From Pedobacter kyungheensis (lineage in GTDB: Bacteria; Bacteroidota; Bacteroidia; Sphingobacteriales; Sphingobacteriaceae), in contig NZ_JSYN01000030.1 in the NCBI RefSeq assembly GCF_000812965.1, positions 1 to 54,308 on the forward strand: a DNA stretch of 54,308 nucleotides, written 5' to 3'. This document shows positions 9,177 to 18,867 of the stretch, one piece after another. Numbering within the stretch: the stretch's first letter is position 1; each line of letters opens with the position of its first letter. The translations under genes and the position numbers were made by a program. The notes beneath the pieces are model-generated. The model was not told the DNA's origin and searched no databases. It saw only the letters and a list, made by a program, of their open reading frames with translations.

Positions 9177-11000
9177 ATGAACCGTTTGCTTTTCATCATA
9201 TTCTTATCGTTTACACTGGGGGCTAATGCTCAGATTTTTAGGCCCAGCCAGCCCATAGCACCCGATGAAAGTACTTTAGCGATACAATACTACCAGGATG
9301 GCGATTATGAAAAAGCATTGGTTTTGCTCGAAAAACTTTATGCGATACCGAATAATGATGGCTATTTTGACTTTTATTTTAACACCCTGCTTAAGCTAAA
9401 ACGTTACGATGTGGCCGAAAAGGCGGTGAAAAAAGAGATTAAAAAAAATCCGCAGAACGATATGTACCCGATTGCCTTAGGTAAACTTTATCAGGAAAAA
9501 GGAGATGTACAATCAGCCAATAAAATTTTTACCGATGTAATTGCTAAACTGCCAAAAGACGAATTTAAAATCAGGAATTTAGCCAATAACTTTTATCGTT
9601 TCGAAAACTACGATTTTGCCATACAAACCTTTAAGCAAGGCAGAAAAGTATTGGGAAATGAGCAGTTGTTTACTTTCGAATTGCTGAACATTTACAGGTT
9701 TAAAAAAGATAAACCCATGTTGATGCAGGAATACCTGGATGCATTGGCTACCATGCCACAGCTTTTACCACAGGCGCAGGCGGTGCTTTCGTCGGTTTTT
9801 GAAGATAAAAACGATTATGAACTTTTTCAGGGGGCTATTTTAAAAAAGATCCAGAAAGAGCCCGATGCCGAAATCTACATCCAGCTGCTTACCTGGAACT
9901 ATATACAGCAACAGGAGTTTGATATGGCTTTGCGTCAGCTCATTGCTTTTGATAAACGTACCAAGGCTGATGGCGGAACCTTATTTAATGCCATTTATAC
10001 TTTTGTAGATAACGGAGCATACGAAACAGCTATAAAAGCGTACGAATATCTTTTAACCAAAGGGAAGGATAACCAGTATTATCTGCCTTCGAAAATTGAA
10101 ATGCTGAACACCCGCTATAACCTGCGTACCAACGGAAAATACACTGTTGCTGAGCTAGATTTGCTGGCCAAAGATTATGAAGCTTTATTGGCCGAAAACG
10201 GTAAAAACCGGAATACGCTGTTTGCCATTAAAAAACTGGCTAACCTGCAGGCTTATTATCTTAACCAGCCAGCATTGGCTGAAAAAGAGTTGGAAGAAGC
10301 CATCAAAATGCCGGGCGTAAACGATCAGGAAGTAGGCCAGCTGAAGCTGGATTTGGGCGACATTTACATTTTAACCAACGAACCCTGGGAGGCCTTTTTG
10401 GTTTACGAACAGGTAAGCAAGCAATTTGAAGGGCAGCCGATTGGTAACGAAGCCCGTTTCCGCAGCGCCAAACTTTCTTTCTACCAGGGTAATTTTGAAT
10501 ACAGCAACGGCCAGTGCCTGGTTTTAAAAGCAGCAACCTCACAGTTAATTGCCAACGATGCATTGAATTTAAGTTTGCTCATTAACGACAACATTCAAAC
10601 CCCTGCAGATAGCAATGCTTTAAAAATGTATGCCGATGCCGAGATGCTTTTATTCAGAAACCTGCCTGAGCGCGCCATTAAAAAAATGGACAGCATTGCC
10701 ATTGCTTACCCGCAAAATAGCCTTACCGATGCCATTATGATGAGCAAAGCCAGGATTTGGATCAAGGCAGGCGAATTTCAAAAGGCTGCTGATATCCTTA
10801 AAAAAGTAACCGACGATTTTAAAGACGGGATTTGGACTGATGATGCCTTGTTTACCCTCGGCGATTTGTACGAGAAAAAGCTGAACGATATTGCCCAGGC
10901 TAAAATTTATTTCCAGAAACTGATAACCGATTATCCTGGCAGCATGTTTAGCGCCGAAGCCAGAAAGAGGTTCAGGAACTTACGCGGAGATGGCGTTTAG
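9177..11000 (+). CDS. Secreted tetratricopeptide-repeat protein
   Basis: 607 residues. A cleavable signal peptide (about residues 1-19, ending GANAQ) sends it to the periplasm. The rest is almost wholly helical with repeated TPR-like pairs, for example EKALVLLEKLY, AIKAYEYLL, DIYILTNEPWEAFLVYEQV and the C-terminal DIAQAKIYFQKLITDYPGSMFSAEARKR, which resembles BamD/YbgF-type TPR units. Such proteins scaffold envelope complexes; no catalytic motif is visible. It stands alone between a divergent operon and a hairpin repeat. The ATG at 9177 is the only start that keeps the signal peptide. Confidence 0.85.
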   Translation: MNRLLFIIFLSFTLGANAQIFRPSQPIAPDESTLAIQYYQDGDYEKALVLLEKLYAIPNNDGYFDFYFNTLLKLKRYDVAEKAVKKEIKKNPQNDMYPIALGKLYQEKGDVQSANKIFTDVIAKLPKDEFKIRNLANNFYRFENYDFAIQTFKQGRKVLGNEQLFTFELLNIYRFKKDKPMLMQEYLDALATMPQLLPQAQAVLSSVFEDKNDYELFQGAILKKIQKEPDAEIYIQLLTWNYIQQQEFDMALRQLIAFDKRTKADGGTLFNAIYTFVDNGAYETAIKAYEYLLTKGKDNQYYLPSKIEMLNTRYNLRTNGKYTVAELDLLAKDYEALLAENGKNRNTLFAIKKLANLQAYYLNQPALAEKELEEAIKMPGVNDQEVGQLKLDLGDIYILTNEPWEAFLVYEQVSKQFEGQPIGNEARFRSAKLSFYQGNFEYSNGQCLVLKAATSQLIANDALNLSLLINDNIQTPADSNALKMYADAEMLLFRNLPERAIKKMDSIAIAYPQNSLTDAIMMSKARIWIKAGEFQKAADILKKVTDDFKDGIWTDDALFTLGDLYEKKLNDIAQAKIYFQKLITDYPGSMFSAEARKRFRNLRGDGV

Positions 11001-11032
11001 ATAATCATCGTTTATTAGTTTAATAAGTATCT

Positions 11033-11126
11033 CGTCATTGCGAGAAAGCTTTTTCAGCCGGCGATTGCTATATCCCTTTTTGTAAGATTGCCATCCGATA
11101 GCTATCGGATCAAGCTGGTAATGACG
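11033..11126. repeat. REP-like hairpin element (CGTCATTGCGAG family)
   Basis: Outer ends CGTCATTGCGAG... and ...GGTAATGACG are partly complementary. Inside, 11093-11110 is an 18-bp perfect palindrome (ATCCGATA / TATCGGAT around GC). The CGTCATTGCGAG arm and a CTTTTTCAGCC segment recur in the element at 17567-17667, so both belong to one dispersed family. Confidence 0.7.
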
Positions 11127-11254
11127 AATAGTGCATGGGGAATTGCAAACTGTACAATGGTTAATTGTTCGAACAGGTTACTGAAGCCAAACTCCAAAGA
11201 AATCCCCTCGGCATTTCGAAACGACTCAAAAATCATAATCTTTTAGGAAATTAC

Positions 11255-11262
11255 TATCTTTG
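11255..11262 (+). promoter_or_regulatory. -7 promoter element TATCTTTG directly before DUF4286 gene
   Basis: A perfect TAnnTTTG match ends 4 bases before the ATG at 11267. Transcription would begin at or next to the start codon, so the mRNA is probably leaderless or nearly so. Confidence 0.6.
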
Positions 11263-11266
11263 CCCC

Positions 11267-11578
11267 ATGTTTTTATACAATGTTACGCTCATTTTAGAAG
11301 ATTCTGCTGCCAAAGAATGGTTACAGTGGATGCAGGAAACTCACATTCCGCAGGTAATGGCAACCGGTATGTTTGTATCGAACCGCTTGTTAAAAGTAGT
11401 CGATTCTCCTAATGAAGGGGTAACTTACTGCGCACAATACGTGGTAGATAGTTTAGAAAATTACAACCAGTACCAGGAAGTGTATGCCCCGGCTTTACAA
11501 GCTGAGCTAAACGAAAGATATAAAAACCGTTTTGTGGCTTACCGCAGTTTGATGGAGTTTGTGCCTCCGATCTCTTAA
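11267..11578 (+). CDS. DUF4286-family protein
   Basis: 103 residues from the ATG at 11267. A longer frame begins at 11165, but the promoter element at 11255-11262 lies inside that extension and the family starts with MFLYNVTL-like residues. The sequence (DSAAKEWLQWMQETHIPQVM, YCAQYVVDSLENYNQYQEVYAPAL) fits the small ferredoxin-fold DUF4286 family common in Bacteroidota. Its function is unknown; the fold resembles dimeric alpha-beta barrel proteins. Cytosolic, monocistronic. Confidence 0.82.
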   Translation: MFLYNVTLILEDSAAKEWLQWMQETHIPQVMATGMFVSNRLLKVVDSPNEGVTYCAQYVVDSLENYNQYQEVYAPALQAELNERYKNRFVAYRSLMEFVPPIS

Positions 11579-11618
11579 AACAAGCTTAAATGAGTAACAA
11601 AAATCCCCTAATGGAGAT

Positions 11619-11948
11619 TTAGGGGTTTAATTTCTCGTTATTCTTATGCCGGTCGGCATCGCGGATGCTTTTCTTTTCGAGGTTTTTCTCTAAAGCCTCG
11701 GTTAGGTTAATACCGGTTTGGTTGGCCAGGCAAATTAAAACAAACATCACATCGGCCATTTCATCAGCCAGGTTCACAGATTCGTCGCTTTTTTTAAACG
11801 ATTGTTCACCATACTTCCGGGCCATAATGCGGGCTACCTCGCCTACCTCTTCCATTAAAATGGCTGTATTGGTTAATTCATTAAAATACCTGATCCCTGT
11901 GGTGTTGATCCAACGGTCTACGGTTTCCTGTGCTTCGTTAATGGTCAT
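11619..11948 (-). CDS. MazG-like nucleotide pyrophosphohydrolase
   Basis: 109 residues, cytosolic. It shows the MazG metal-binding pattern: EEVGEVAR in one helix and ADEMADV in the next (ExxE ... ExxD). Members hydrolyse (d)NTPs or related nucleotides to monophosphate and pyrophosphate and clean the nucleotide pool. It overlaps the 3' end of the upstream glycosyltransferase gene by 11 bp, so the two are translationally coupled; the functional link is unclear. The exact substrate cannot be read from the sequence. Confidence 0.88.
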   Translation of the reverse strand: MTINEAQETVDRWINTTGIRYFNELTNTAILMEEVGEVARIMARKYGEQSFKKSDESVNLADEMADVMFVLICLANQTGINLTEALEKNLEKKSIRDADRHKNNEKLNP

Positions 11949-13479
11949 TTTTCTCTTCTTCTATTTCTGACTGGATTATCTTGTTAATATCGGTATTGGC
12001 ATCTTCGAGTAGGAAAATTCCTGCTCCTTTTTCTCTTGCATATGGTGTGGTTACCTCACCAATTTTAGTAATCTTACCAAAAAGTGGTCGTTCATTTTTC
12101 CGTTCCGGATCATCTTCATTGGGTTCTTTTATTAGAATTAAATGTTTCATCGGTTTATTCATCTTAAACCAATACAGGTAATCGGCATTGTAGGAAACGG
12201 CATTTATATTTTTAAATCTCGAATAATAATTAACAGCACCAGCTTCCCCATAATTATCCGCCCTGATTACTAAAGCCGATTTATCTTTCACCCGGGCATA
12301 AGCCAGGTCTGTTAAACGGGCCATTTCTTTCCAACCCTGCATATCAGCATAATCTTGCGGAATATCATGGTTTTTCCCATCTTCCCAACGTAAAGCCCCT
12401 ACCCGCTCAAACCGTTTATGGTGGGCAACAATTTCTTTTGGGCTATAAACCGGCATAATGAGCGGCATTAAATAAATAAAAGAACCTATTGTAAAAACAA
12501 AAAGCAATCCACACAACAGGTATTTTTCCCATAAAATCCGGCCTAAATAAACAGCTCCGAACGCCAGCAAAACAGGGTATAAACCGAGTGCATAGTAATC
12601 CTTTGCTTTAAAATAACTGAAAACGAGTATGGTGAATAAGTAAGTGAGGATTATCCACCTGTGCTTACGAAAATCTTTGTAGAAAACCAGGCTCCCCATT
12701 CCGGTAAGGAGAATGAAAATCGCATTGATAAAAAACAAAAACTGACCAATAAAAAAATCAAGCCGGTTTACATGAACCAGTTGGGTTGCCTGCAAACGTT
12801 TCATGTGGGTAAACACCGGAAAATGGTTATTAATCTGCCAGATCACATTGGGCGAAATGATTAAAAGTGCCAGTAAAATAGCCAGGTAAAGTTGCCTATC
12901 GGTAAATATTTTTCGCTTTGAGGTAATGAGTATCGCGGGGAACAAACCAATAATCAGGAAAAGAATGTTGTATTTATTTAAGAAGCCCAATGCCACAAAA
13001 ACGGCAAAGAAGTATAAATATCTGGCTTCATTTTTATCGAAATATTTTAACAGGTAATAAAATATGGCTGTCCATGCCAAAACATCGAAAGAGTTGGGTT
13101 GGTAAAGTGTATTAAGCCTTAACAAACTCGAACACAGACAGGCAACAGCTACAAGGCATTTGGCCAACAGGTTTCCATTTAAAAAATCAACGATCTTCCA
13201 ACAGTACAACAGCGTGATGGCACCCAATAAGGCCGGAACCAGCTTTACCATAAGAACACTATTCCCGCATAGCTTTATCAGCCAGGAAAATAACGACGTT
13301 AAGGGTGGCACTGAAGTAAAGCCTGCAGCCAAATGGTTAGCCTGATCCAGGTGAAGAAACTCATCGCGGTGTAATTCGTACACGGAGTTGACCAATGCAA
13401 AAGATAAAAATATTTTTAAAACCAGAAAAAAAACAAGCCAACCATAAGTAGTTAGCCAGTGCAACTTTTTATCTTTCAT
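11938..13479 (-). CDS. GT39-like membrane glycosyltransferase (ArnT/PMT type)
   Basis: 513 residues with about ten hydrophobic segments in the first 350 residues, then a soluble C-terminal part. The first periplasmic loop carries ELHRDEFLHLDQANHL with the acidic pair Asp39-Glu40 expected for the catalytic base in the PMT_2 family, then SVPPLTSLFSWL. Such enzymes move a sugar from a polyprenyl-phosphate carrier to lipid A, protein or another acceptor in the periplasm. Acceptor unknown. It starts the two-gene unit with the MazG-like gene. Confidence 0.87.
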   Translation of the reverse strand: MKDKKLHWLTTYGWLVFFLVLKIFLSFALVNSVYELHRDEFLHLDQANHLAAGFTSVPPLTSLFSWLIKLCGNSVLMVKLVPALLGAITLLYCWKIVDFLNGNLLAKCLVAVACLCSSLLRLNTLYQPNSFDVLAWTAIFYYLLKYFDKNEARYLYFFAVFVALGFLNKYNILFLIIGLFPAILITSKRKIFTDRQLYLAILLALLIISPNVIWQINNHFPVFTHMKRLQATQLVHVNRLDFFIGQFLFFINAIFILLTGMGSLVFYKDFRKHRWIILTYLFTILVFSYFKAKDYYALGLYPVLLAFGAVYLGRILWEKYLLCGLLFVFTIGSFIYLMPLIMPVYSPKEIVAHHKRFERVGALRWEDGKNHDIPQDYADMQGWKEMARLTDLAYARVKDKSALVIRADNYGEAGAVNYYSRFKNINAVSYNADYLYWFKMNKPMKHLILIKEPNEDDPERKNERPLFGKITKIGEVTTPYAREKGAGIFLLEDANTDINKIIQSEIEEEKNDH

Positions 13480-13572
13480 ATTCGCTTCAGATCAACATGT
13501 TTTTGAAATAAATTAATTATGATTTTGATGAATTAAGACTTGATTAGTTACGTTTCTCTTAAGTTATAACTC

Positions 13573-14025
13573 CTATTCCTTATCCTTCGTATCCATTAAT
13601 ATGGTAACCGGTCCATCGTTAAGCAAAGCAATTTTCATATCTGCCCCAAAAATTCCGGTTTTTATTTCCTTACCCAGCAAAGCCGATAGTTTCTTAATCA
13701 TCTGTTCGTAAAGCGGCACGGCAATATCAGGCTTGGCTGCCCGTGTAAATCCTGGCCGGTTGCCTTTTTTTGTCGAGGCAAACAAGGTAAACTGGCTGAT
13801 TAAAAGAATATTTCCATCTACATCGGCAAGGGCCTTGTTCATCAGGCCATTTTCATCGCCAAACACCCGCATGCCCACAATTTTCTGTGCCAACCAATCT
13901 AAATCAGCTGCAGTATCGGCATCTTCAATACCCAGCAGCACTAAAAAACCTGTTTCAATCTGCCCCGTTATTTCGCCCTCAACAGTGCAACTTGCCTGTG
14001 TAACTCTTTGTAAAACTGCCCGCAT
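13573..14025 (-). CDS. dtd: D-aminoacyl-tRNA deacylase
   Basis: 150 residues, normal family length. Both active-site signatures are present: SQFTL at 77-81 and the cross-subunit Gly-Pro motif NDGPVT near 136-141 (many homologues have NSGPVT). It frees tRNA from mischarged D-amino acids and glycine as a dimer in the cytosol. Transcribed away from the lipoprotein gene at 14056; the two starts are 30 bp apart, and the promoter of the + gene sits in that gap. Confidence 0.95.
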   Translation of the reverse strand: MRAVLQRVTQASCTVEGEITGQIETGFLVLLGIEDADTAADLDWLAQKIVGMRVFGDENGLMNKALADVDGNILLISQFTLFASTKKGNRPGFTRAAKPDIAVPLYEQMIKKLSALLGKEIKTGIFGADMKIALLNDGPVTILMDTKDKE

Positions 14026-14032
14026 TTTATAT

Positions 14033-14040
14033 TACTTTTG
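14033..14040 (+). promoter_or_regulatory. -7 promoter element for the lipoprotein pair
   Basis: TACTTTTG matches TAnnTTTG exactly and lies 15 bp before the ATG at 14056, in the short gap to the divergent dtd gene. It favours the ATG at 14056 over the upstream TTG at 14038, which falls within the element. Confidence 0.6.
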
Positions 14041-14055
14041 ATCGATAAAATTGAT

Positions 14056-15081
14056 ATGCGCAAGATAAGTATTTTAGTGATTTTTGCCTTTTTCTTATTG
14101 GGCTGTAAACAAAAACAGGTTATTCATCCTACCTTTTATTACTGGAAAACTGATTACCGCAATAAACCGGCAGAAACCGCTTACCTGAATCAGTTTAAAT
14201 CAAAATCACTGTATGTGCGCATTATGGACGTAGATTTTAACCCCGATGTGCAACAAGCTGCCCCGGTTTCGCCGATCAAATTTTCTGATCCTATACCGAG
14301 TGGAATAGCTATTATTCCAGTCGTATTCATTGTAAACAATGTATTTAACAAAATCGATTCGCAACAAACGGCCATTTTAGCCAGTCGCATAGCCAAATTT
14401 GTTGATGATAAGGTGAAACAATCCGGAAAGCAAAATTATGCCGAACTGCAAATCGATTGCGACTGGACCAAAACAACCCGTGCATCTTATTTTAAATTTC
14501 TAAAAGAGTTAAAGGCCAATCCACTTTTAAAGGAAAAAACCATTTCGGTAACCTTGCGGCTGCATCAGGTAAAAAATGTCGTATCAAGCGGAATTCCCCC
14601 GGTAGAAAAGGCGATGCTGATGTGTTATAATATGGGGAATCTGCGTAAATACGGCGAACAGAATTCTATTTTAGATCAGCATGAAATGGATCTTTACCTG
14701 AAAGATTTCCTCGCACAATATCCCTTACGGCTTGATGTAGCTTTACCCATTTTTCAGTGGGCTGTAGTGTTCAGAAATCAGGAATATGCAGGTATTTCCA
14801 AACACATCAGTAAAGCAGCTTTACAAGACCCGAAACTCTTTAGGCAGCGCAGAAATACTATTTTATTCGATTTGCTAGTCGATTATCCTCCTGCTGGCTT
14901 AAAAAAAGGCGATGTAGTCCGCTGGGAGGAAATTTCGGTATCAAATTTATCCGCTACTGCTAAATTTTTATCCCGATATTTAAAGCCTGAAGAGCGAAAC
15001 CTTGTTTTTTACCATTTAGACACCGACCTGTTAAAACATTTTACCCATGATGACTTTCAAAAAATTATCGCTGATCTCTAG
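14056..15081 (+). CDS. Lipoprotein of unknown function with barrel-like pattern
   Basis: 341 residues. A lipoprotein signal MRKISILVIFAFFLLGC places it at a membrane. Strand-rich segments such as LYVRIMDVDF, AIIPVVFIVNN, AELQIDCDWT, ISVTLRLHQV and AMLMCYNMGNL follow each other like the strands of a TIM barrel, and the QIDCDW step looks like a glycosidase-type acidic site. I suspect a distant relation to DUF3142-like or glycoside-hydrolase-like proteins, but cannot name a family. Its 3' end overlaps the next gene by 35 bp, so the two are coupled. Confidence 0.7.
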   Translation: MRKISILVIFAFFLLGCKQKQVIHPTFYYWKTDYRNKPAETAYLNQFKSKSLYVRIMDVDFNPDVQQAAPVSPIKFSDPIPSGIAIIPVVFIVNNVFNKIDSQQTAILASRIAKFVDDKVKQSGKQNYAELQIDCDWTKTTRASYFKFLKELKANPLLKEKTISVTLRLHQVKNVVSSGIPPVEKAMLMCYNMGNLRKYGEQNSILDQHEMDLYLKDFLAQYPLRLDVALPIFQWAVVFRNQEYAGISKHISKAALQDPKLFRQRRNTILFDLLVDYPPAGLKKGDVVRWEEISVSNLSATAKFLSRYLKPEERNLVFYHLDTDLLKHFTHDDFQKIIADL

Positions 15082-17503
15082 TGTATTTCTCCTTACCTTT
15101 TTCGGCGAAATTGCCGTAAACATTGCCTGTGGGGGTGAAATTGACCCCTACGATTATTACATTTCCTATTTCCACAACAACATTGAGGGAGATGAGTATG
15201 CACCTTTCGCTTTCAATGAAATGGTTTATTTAAACAGCGAGGAGGATGTAGAAAGTGAGCCCGATATCAATAGCCGCGAATGGGCAAAATACCTCAACAT
15301 TAAAAAAGACGATGTACTGAAAGTAATGTACAAATCCGACAGTGCAACCAGCGCCAAACTGGCTAATTTCGACGGTAACCTATCGCAATTGCCCGATAGT
15401 TTGCAGCAAAACACTTTTATCCAGGCCTTGAGCAAACGTAAAGCACCACTAAAGTATTATCTGTTTGCCAAAAGCTGCGAACCACTAGCTAACGTAGAGT
15501 TCAGTCTGTGGGATGCGACGCCTCGTGATACCGCAGCCATGGCCGCAAAAGCAAATGAAGGCTTAAAGCTGACCGCCGATGAAAAGGATGATTTCCTGAA
15601 ATTACGATTTGCCTACCAATCGGCCCGGATGTTCCATTTTGGTGGCTACCATGCCGAAAGTAAATCAACATACGAGAAATACATTAAAACAAGCAAGCTA
15701 AACAGCGCGGTTAAAGGCTGGGGGCTGGCATTATATGCGGGTTCTACACGGCGATTGGGCAATCCTGAAGAATCTGCGTTTTTATTCTCCAAAGTTTTTG
15801 CCAGCAACCCCGAGCGCAGGGTACAGGCTTATAAAAACTACTATTATAACAGCACTCCTGTAAATGGCGCCTTAAAATATGCCAAAACCGACAATGAAAA
15901 AGCCAATATCTGGGCTATAAATGGCTTCGGCAATGCCGATTCAGGTATTGAAAGCATACAAAAAGTTTATCAGTACGAGCCGAAAAGCCAGTTGAACGGA
16001 ACCTTGCTGGTACGCGAGGTAAATAAACTGGAGCAAGACCTGATTGAAGCTAATGATATTGCCAAAATAGCTTATAATTATTATTTCTCGGATAATGGTG
16101 GCTCTAAATATAAAGACAGTTTAAAAGCTGTAAACCTTAAACACCTGAACGAAATCAGGAATTTTGCGGTTAAACTGGCTACAGAAAAGAAATACCCACA
16201 ACCCGAACTGGGCACTTTAACAGCGGCCTATTTATCGTGGATGGAAAACAAAGATTTTATGGCTACTAATTACCTGGCCATTTTGAAGCCCGATAAATTA
16301 CCGGAAAGGTTGCGCGATCAATACCGCATTACCGACCTGTTGATTAAAGCTAAAAACATCAAAAAAGGTAGCCCTTTTAACGAAAACGACTTATTGCCCA
16401 CCTTAAAATGGCTGGATGAAAAACGTTTTGCAGAAAATAAAACCCAACCCAACGGACAATATTACGATTATGGTAGCGGAGCCGAAAAACGCTTTAGCAG
16501 AACCACGCGAAATTTTTACCAGCAAATACTGGCACCCGCTTATTTAAGTTTGGGCGATACCGCCAAAGCGGCTCTGGCCATGGTTAAAGGCGATATTGGA
16601 TATAAAACTTTAAAAGAAAATTCGCTGTTCCAAAACATGAGTTACCAGACAATTGCTTTCTGGCAAAAAAACCTGAGTCCGAAAAGTATGCAAGGTTTAG
16701 CCGTTTATAAAACCAAGGCAGCAGGCAATGATGTTACGGCTTTATTGGCCTCGGCGCTTAACCAGCTTAAAAATGACGATTTTTATGAGCTTTATGGCAC
16801 CACTTATCTACGTACCCATCAGTACGACAAGGCTGTTCAAATGTTTGCAAAGGTTTCAGCAGATTATAAATACTTTGCGCCCGAAAACTGGTATGGAGAT
16901 GAATCGAATTCGAAACTTTATGCCAATCCATTTATCGAAACCATTAACGATTATCCTAAGCAATATGTAGCGGCTAAAACATCGGTTACCAAAAAGGCCT
17001 TTGCGGCCGAAATGCTCCGTTTACAGAAATTGCTGGTGAGCGATAAAAAGAATGCGGCAACTTATTATTATAAAATGGCCAATGCAGTTTACCAAACAGG
17101 CTATTATGGCAACAGCTGGTTTTTAATCAGCTACGATTGGTCTTCGTATGACAATAGCGCACCAGCTAAATTTGTGTACGATGGTGATTACAAAAAGGCA
17201 CAAACTGCCAAAGCCTGGTATTTAAAAGCAAGGTCATTAAGTACCAATCCTGATTTTAAAGCGAAATGTACTTTCATGCTGGCCAAATGCCTGCAAAAAC
17301 AAATTATTATGAATGCGCATCCCTTATCTTTTTCATACTATGATAAAACGGATGTGAAATGGAAGAATTTTATCAAAGCCAATTACAATAACCCTTATTT
17401 TATTGAGTTGAGGCTGAATTACAACAAAACACCTTATTACCAGGTGGCTGCAAGCGATTGCAGTTATTTACGCGATTTTATTGCGGCCAAAAGCAGAAAA
17501 TAA
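15047..17503 (+). CDS. Large exported protein of unknown function, partner of the preceding lipoprotein
   Basis: 818 residues. The N-terminal hydrophobic segment (about 5-25) ends at NIACGGEID, a possible but poor lipobox (Asn at -3). The mature protein is rich in helices with TPR-like spacing (FAYQSARMFHFGGYHAESKSTYEKYI, YLRTHQYDKAVQMFAKV, KAWYLKARSLS) and many Tyr and Asn residues, as in periplasmic or surface proteins of this phylum. No enzyme motif seen. The start overlaps the previous gene; ATG at 15047 or 15050. The pair is probably one functional unit. Confidence 0.72.
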   Translation: MMTFKKLSLISSVFLLTFFGEIAVNIACGGEIDPYDYYISYFHNNIEGDEYAPFAFNEMVYLNSEEDVESEPDINSREWAKYLNIKKDDVLKVMYKSDSATSAKLANFDGNLSQLPDSLQQNTFIQALSKRKAPLKYYLFAKSCEPLANVEFSLWDATPRDTAAMAAKANEGLKLTADEKDDFLKLRFAYQSARMFHFGGYHAESKSTYEKYIKTSKLNSAVKGWGLALYAGSTRRLGNPEESAFLFSKVFASNPERRVQAYKNYYYNSTPVNGALKYAKTDNEKANIWAINGFGNADSGIESIQKVYQYEPKSQLNGTLLVREVNKLEQDLIEANDIAKIAYNYYFSDNGGSKYKDSLKAVNLKHLNEIRNFAVKLATEKKYPQPELGTLTAAYLSWMENKDFMATNYLAILKPDKLPERLRDQYRITDLLIKAKNIKKGSPFNENDLLPTLKWLDEKRFAENKTQPNGQYYDYGSGAEKRFSRTTRNFYQQILAPAYLSLGDTAKAALAMVKGDIGYKTLKENSLFQNMSYQTIAFWQKNLSPKSMQGLAVYKTKAAGNDVTALLASALNQLKNDDFYELYGTTYLRTHQYDKAVQMFAKVSADYKYFAPENWYGDESNSKLYANPFIETINDYPKQYVAAKTSVTKKAFAAEMLRLQKLLVSDKKNAATYYYKMANAVYQTGYYGNSWFLISYDWSSYDNSAPAKFVYDGDYKKAQTAKAWYLKARSLSTNPDFKAKCTFMLAKCLQKQIIMNAHPLSFSYYDKTDVKWKNFIKANYNNPYFIELRLNYNKTPYYQVAASDCSYLRDFIAAKSRK

Positions 17504-17566
17504 TCAACGGCTTAAGATGTCATCCTGAGCCTGTCGAAGGAATTTGGGAACAGATAATCGAAGGGA

Positions 17567-17667
17567 CGTCATTGCGAGGAGGAACGACAAAGCAATCTTA
17601 CAAAGGTCGCTGTTAGCATACGCTTTAAGATTGCTTCGTCGGCTGAAAAAGCCTTCTCGCAATGACG
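17567..17667. repeat. REP-like long hairpin (CGTCATTGCGAG family)
   Basis: The ends CGTCATTGCGAG (17567-17578) and CTCGCAATGACG (17656-17667) are perfect complements. Inner arms AAAGCAATCTTA and TAAGATTGCTT are also complementary, giving a nested hairpin of about 100 bases. It lies between convergent genes and may end transcription from both sides. Immediately before it (17517-17540) is a GTCATCCTGAGCCTGTCGAAGG half-element of the family seen at 45828. Confidence 0.8.
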
Positions 17668-17704
17668 AATCTCTCAGATGGAAACATCTGACCTCACGTT
17701 TAGT

Positions 17705-18751
17705 TTACCACCTGATTAAAGCACTGGCCCAGGTAAAACCTGATCCGAATGCAGCGAGGCAAACCAGATCGCCATCCTTAATTTTACCAGCTTCCCAGGC
17801 TTCGCATAATGCGATGGGTACAGAAGCAGCTGTAGTGTTTCCATATTTTTGAATGTTGTTAAACACCTGATCATCGTTTAATCCCAGCAATTGCTGTACA
17901 TACTGGCTGATACGCAAATTGGCCTGGTGGGGTACCAACATATCGATATCTTTTTCCGTTAAATGATTGGCAGCTAAAGCTTCTTTTATCACTTCAGGAA
18001 ATTTAACAACAGCCTTTTTAAAAACCGCAGGGCCATCCATATAGGGTAAAGCGGCGCCACTTTCTAAAATTTCAGGAGTCATAAATAAACCACCCAGCTC
18101 CTGCTCCGGATAGGCTGGTTTATCTTTTAACCATTTGTTGGCATGAGACCCGGGATAATACATGGCCAGAATTTCGGCATCGGCACCATCGCTATGTAAG
18201 TGCGTACTTAAAATACCCTTTCCCGGCTCATCTGTTGGCTGTAAAACCACAGCACCTGCACCGTCGCCAAAAATTACGGAAACATTGCGGCTCCGGGTTT
18301 CGAAATCCATAGCAAAGGAATGTTTTTCACTTCCCACCACCAGCACATTCTTATACATGCCGGTTTTTACAAACTGATCGGCAACAGAAAGTGCGTAAAC
18401 AAAACCCGAACATTGGTTGCGGATATCTAAGGCACCGATTTCGCCCATACCCATTTCGCGCTGCAGTAAAACTCCACAACCTGGAAAATAATAATCGGGA
18501 CTAAGCGTGGCAAAAACAATAAAATCGACATCTTTTGCCGTAATACCCGCTCGCTCGATAGCAATTTTTGCCGCCTCGATACCCATTGTAGTAGTGGTTT
18601 CTTCGTTGCGGTCGGCAAAACGGCGTTCTTTAATACCGGTACGTTCCTGAATCCACTCATCGCTGGTTTCCATAAAACGGCTTAGATCGGTGTTGGTATA
18701 TACATTTTTCGGAACATAGTAGCCAATTCCGGCAATTTTAGATTGATGCAT
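17705..18751 (-). CDS. 3-oxoacyl-ACP synthase III (KAS III) paralogue
   Basis: 348 residues from the ATG at 18751; a longer frame to 18781 adds ten poorly conserved residues. The thiolase fold carries the full triad: Cys114 (RNQCSGF), His in VPHQANLRI and Asn in YGNTTAAS. It condenses an acyl-CoA starter with malonyl-ACP. A second KAS III (26802) sits in the fatty-acid cluster and is the better housekeeping fabH, so this copy may use another starter such as branched or longer acyl chains. It is divergent from clpS. Confidence 0.88.
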   Translation of the reverse strand: MHQSKIAGIGYYVPKNVYTNTDLSRFMETSDEWIQERTGIKERRFADRNEETTTTMGIEAAKIAIERAGITAKDVDFIVFATLSPDYYFPGCGVLLQREMGMGEIGALDIRNQCSGFVYALSVADQFVKTGMYKNVLVVGSEKHSFAMDFETRSRNVSVIFGDGAGAVVLQPTDEPGKGILSTHLHSDGADAEILAMYYPGSHANKWLKDKPAYPEQELGGLFMTPEILESGAALPYMDGPAVFKKAVVKFPEVIKEALAANHLTEKDIDMLVPHQANLRISQYVQQLLGLNDDQVFNNIQKYGNTTAASVPIALCEAWEAGKIKDGDLVCLAAFGSGFTWASALIRW

Positions 18752-18778
18752 GCGCGTATGTATTATAATTTGGTTAAA

Positions 18779-18786
18779 CAAAGTTA
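18779..18786 (-). promoter_or_regulatory. -7 promoter element for the KAS III paralogue
   Basis: Minus-strand TAACTTTG matches TAnnTTTG and lies 27 bp upstream of the ATG at 18751, supporting that start over the one at 18781, which would lie inside the element. Confidence 0.55.
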
Positions 18787-18867
18787 ATCATTTATTGCCT
18801 AAGCTATTATTATTACCGAAGGAACAAAATCTTGCTACTATATACCAAAATACTTGATACTAATGTT

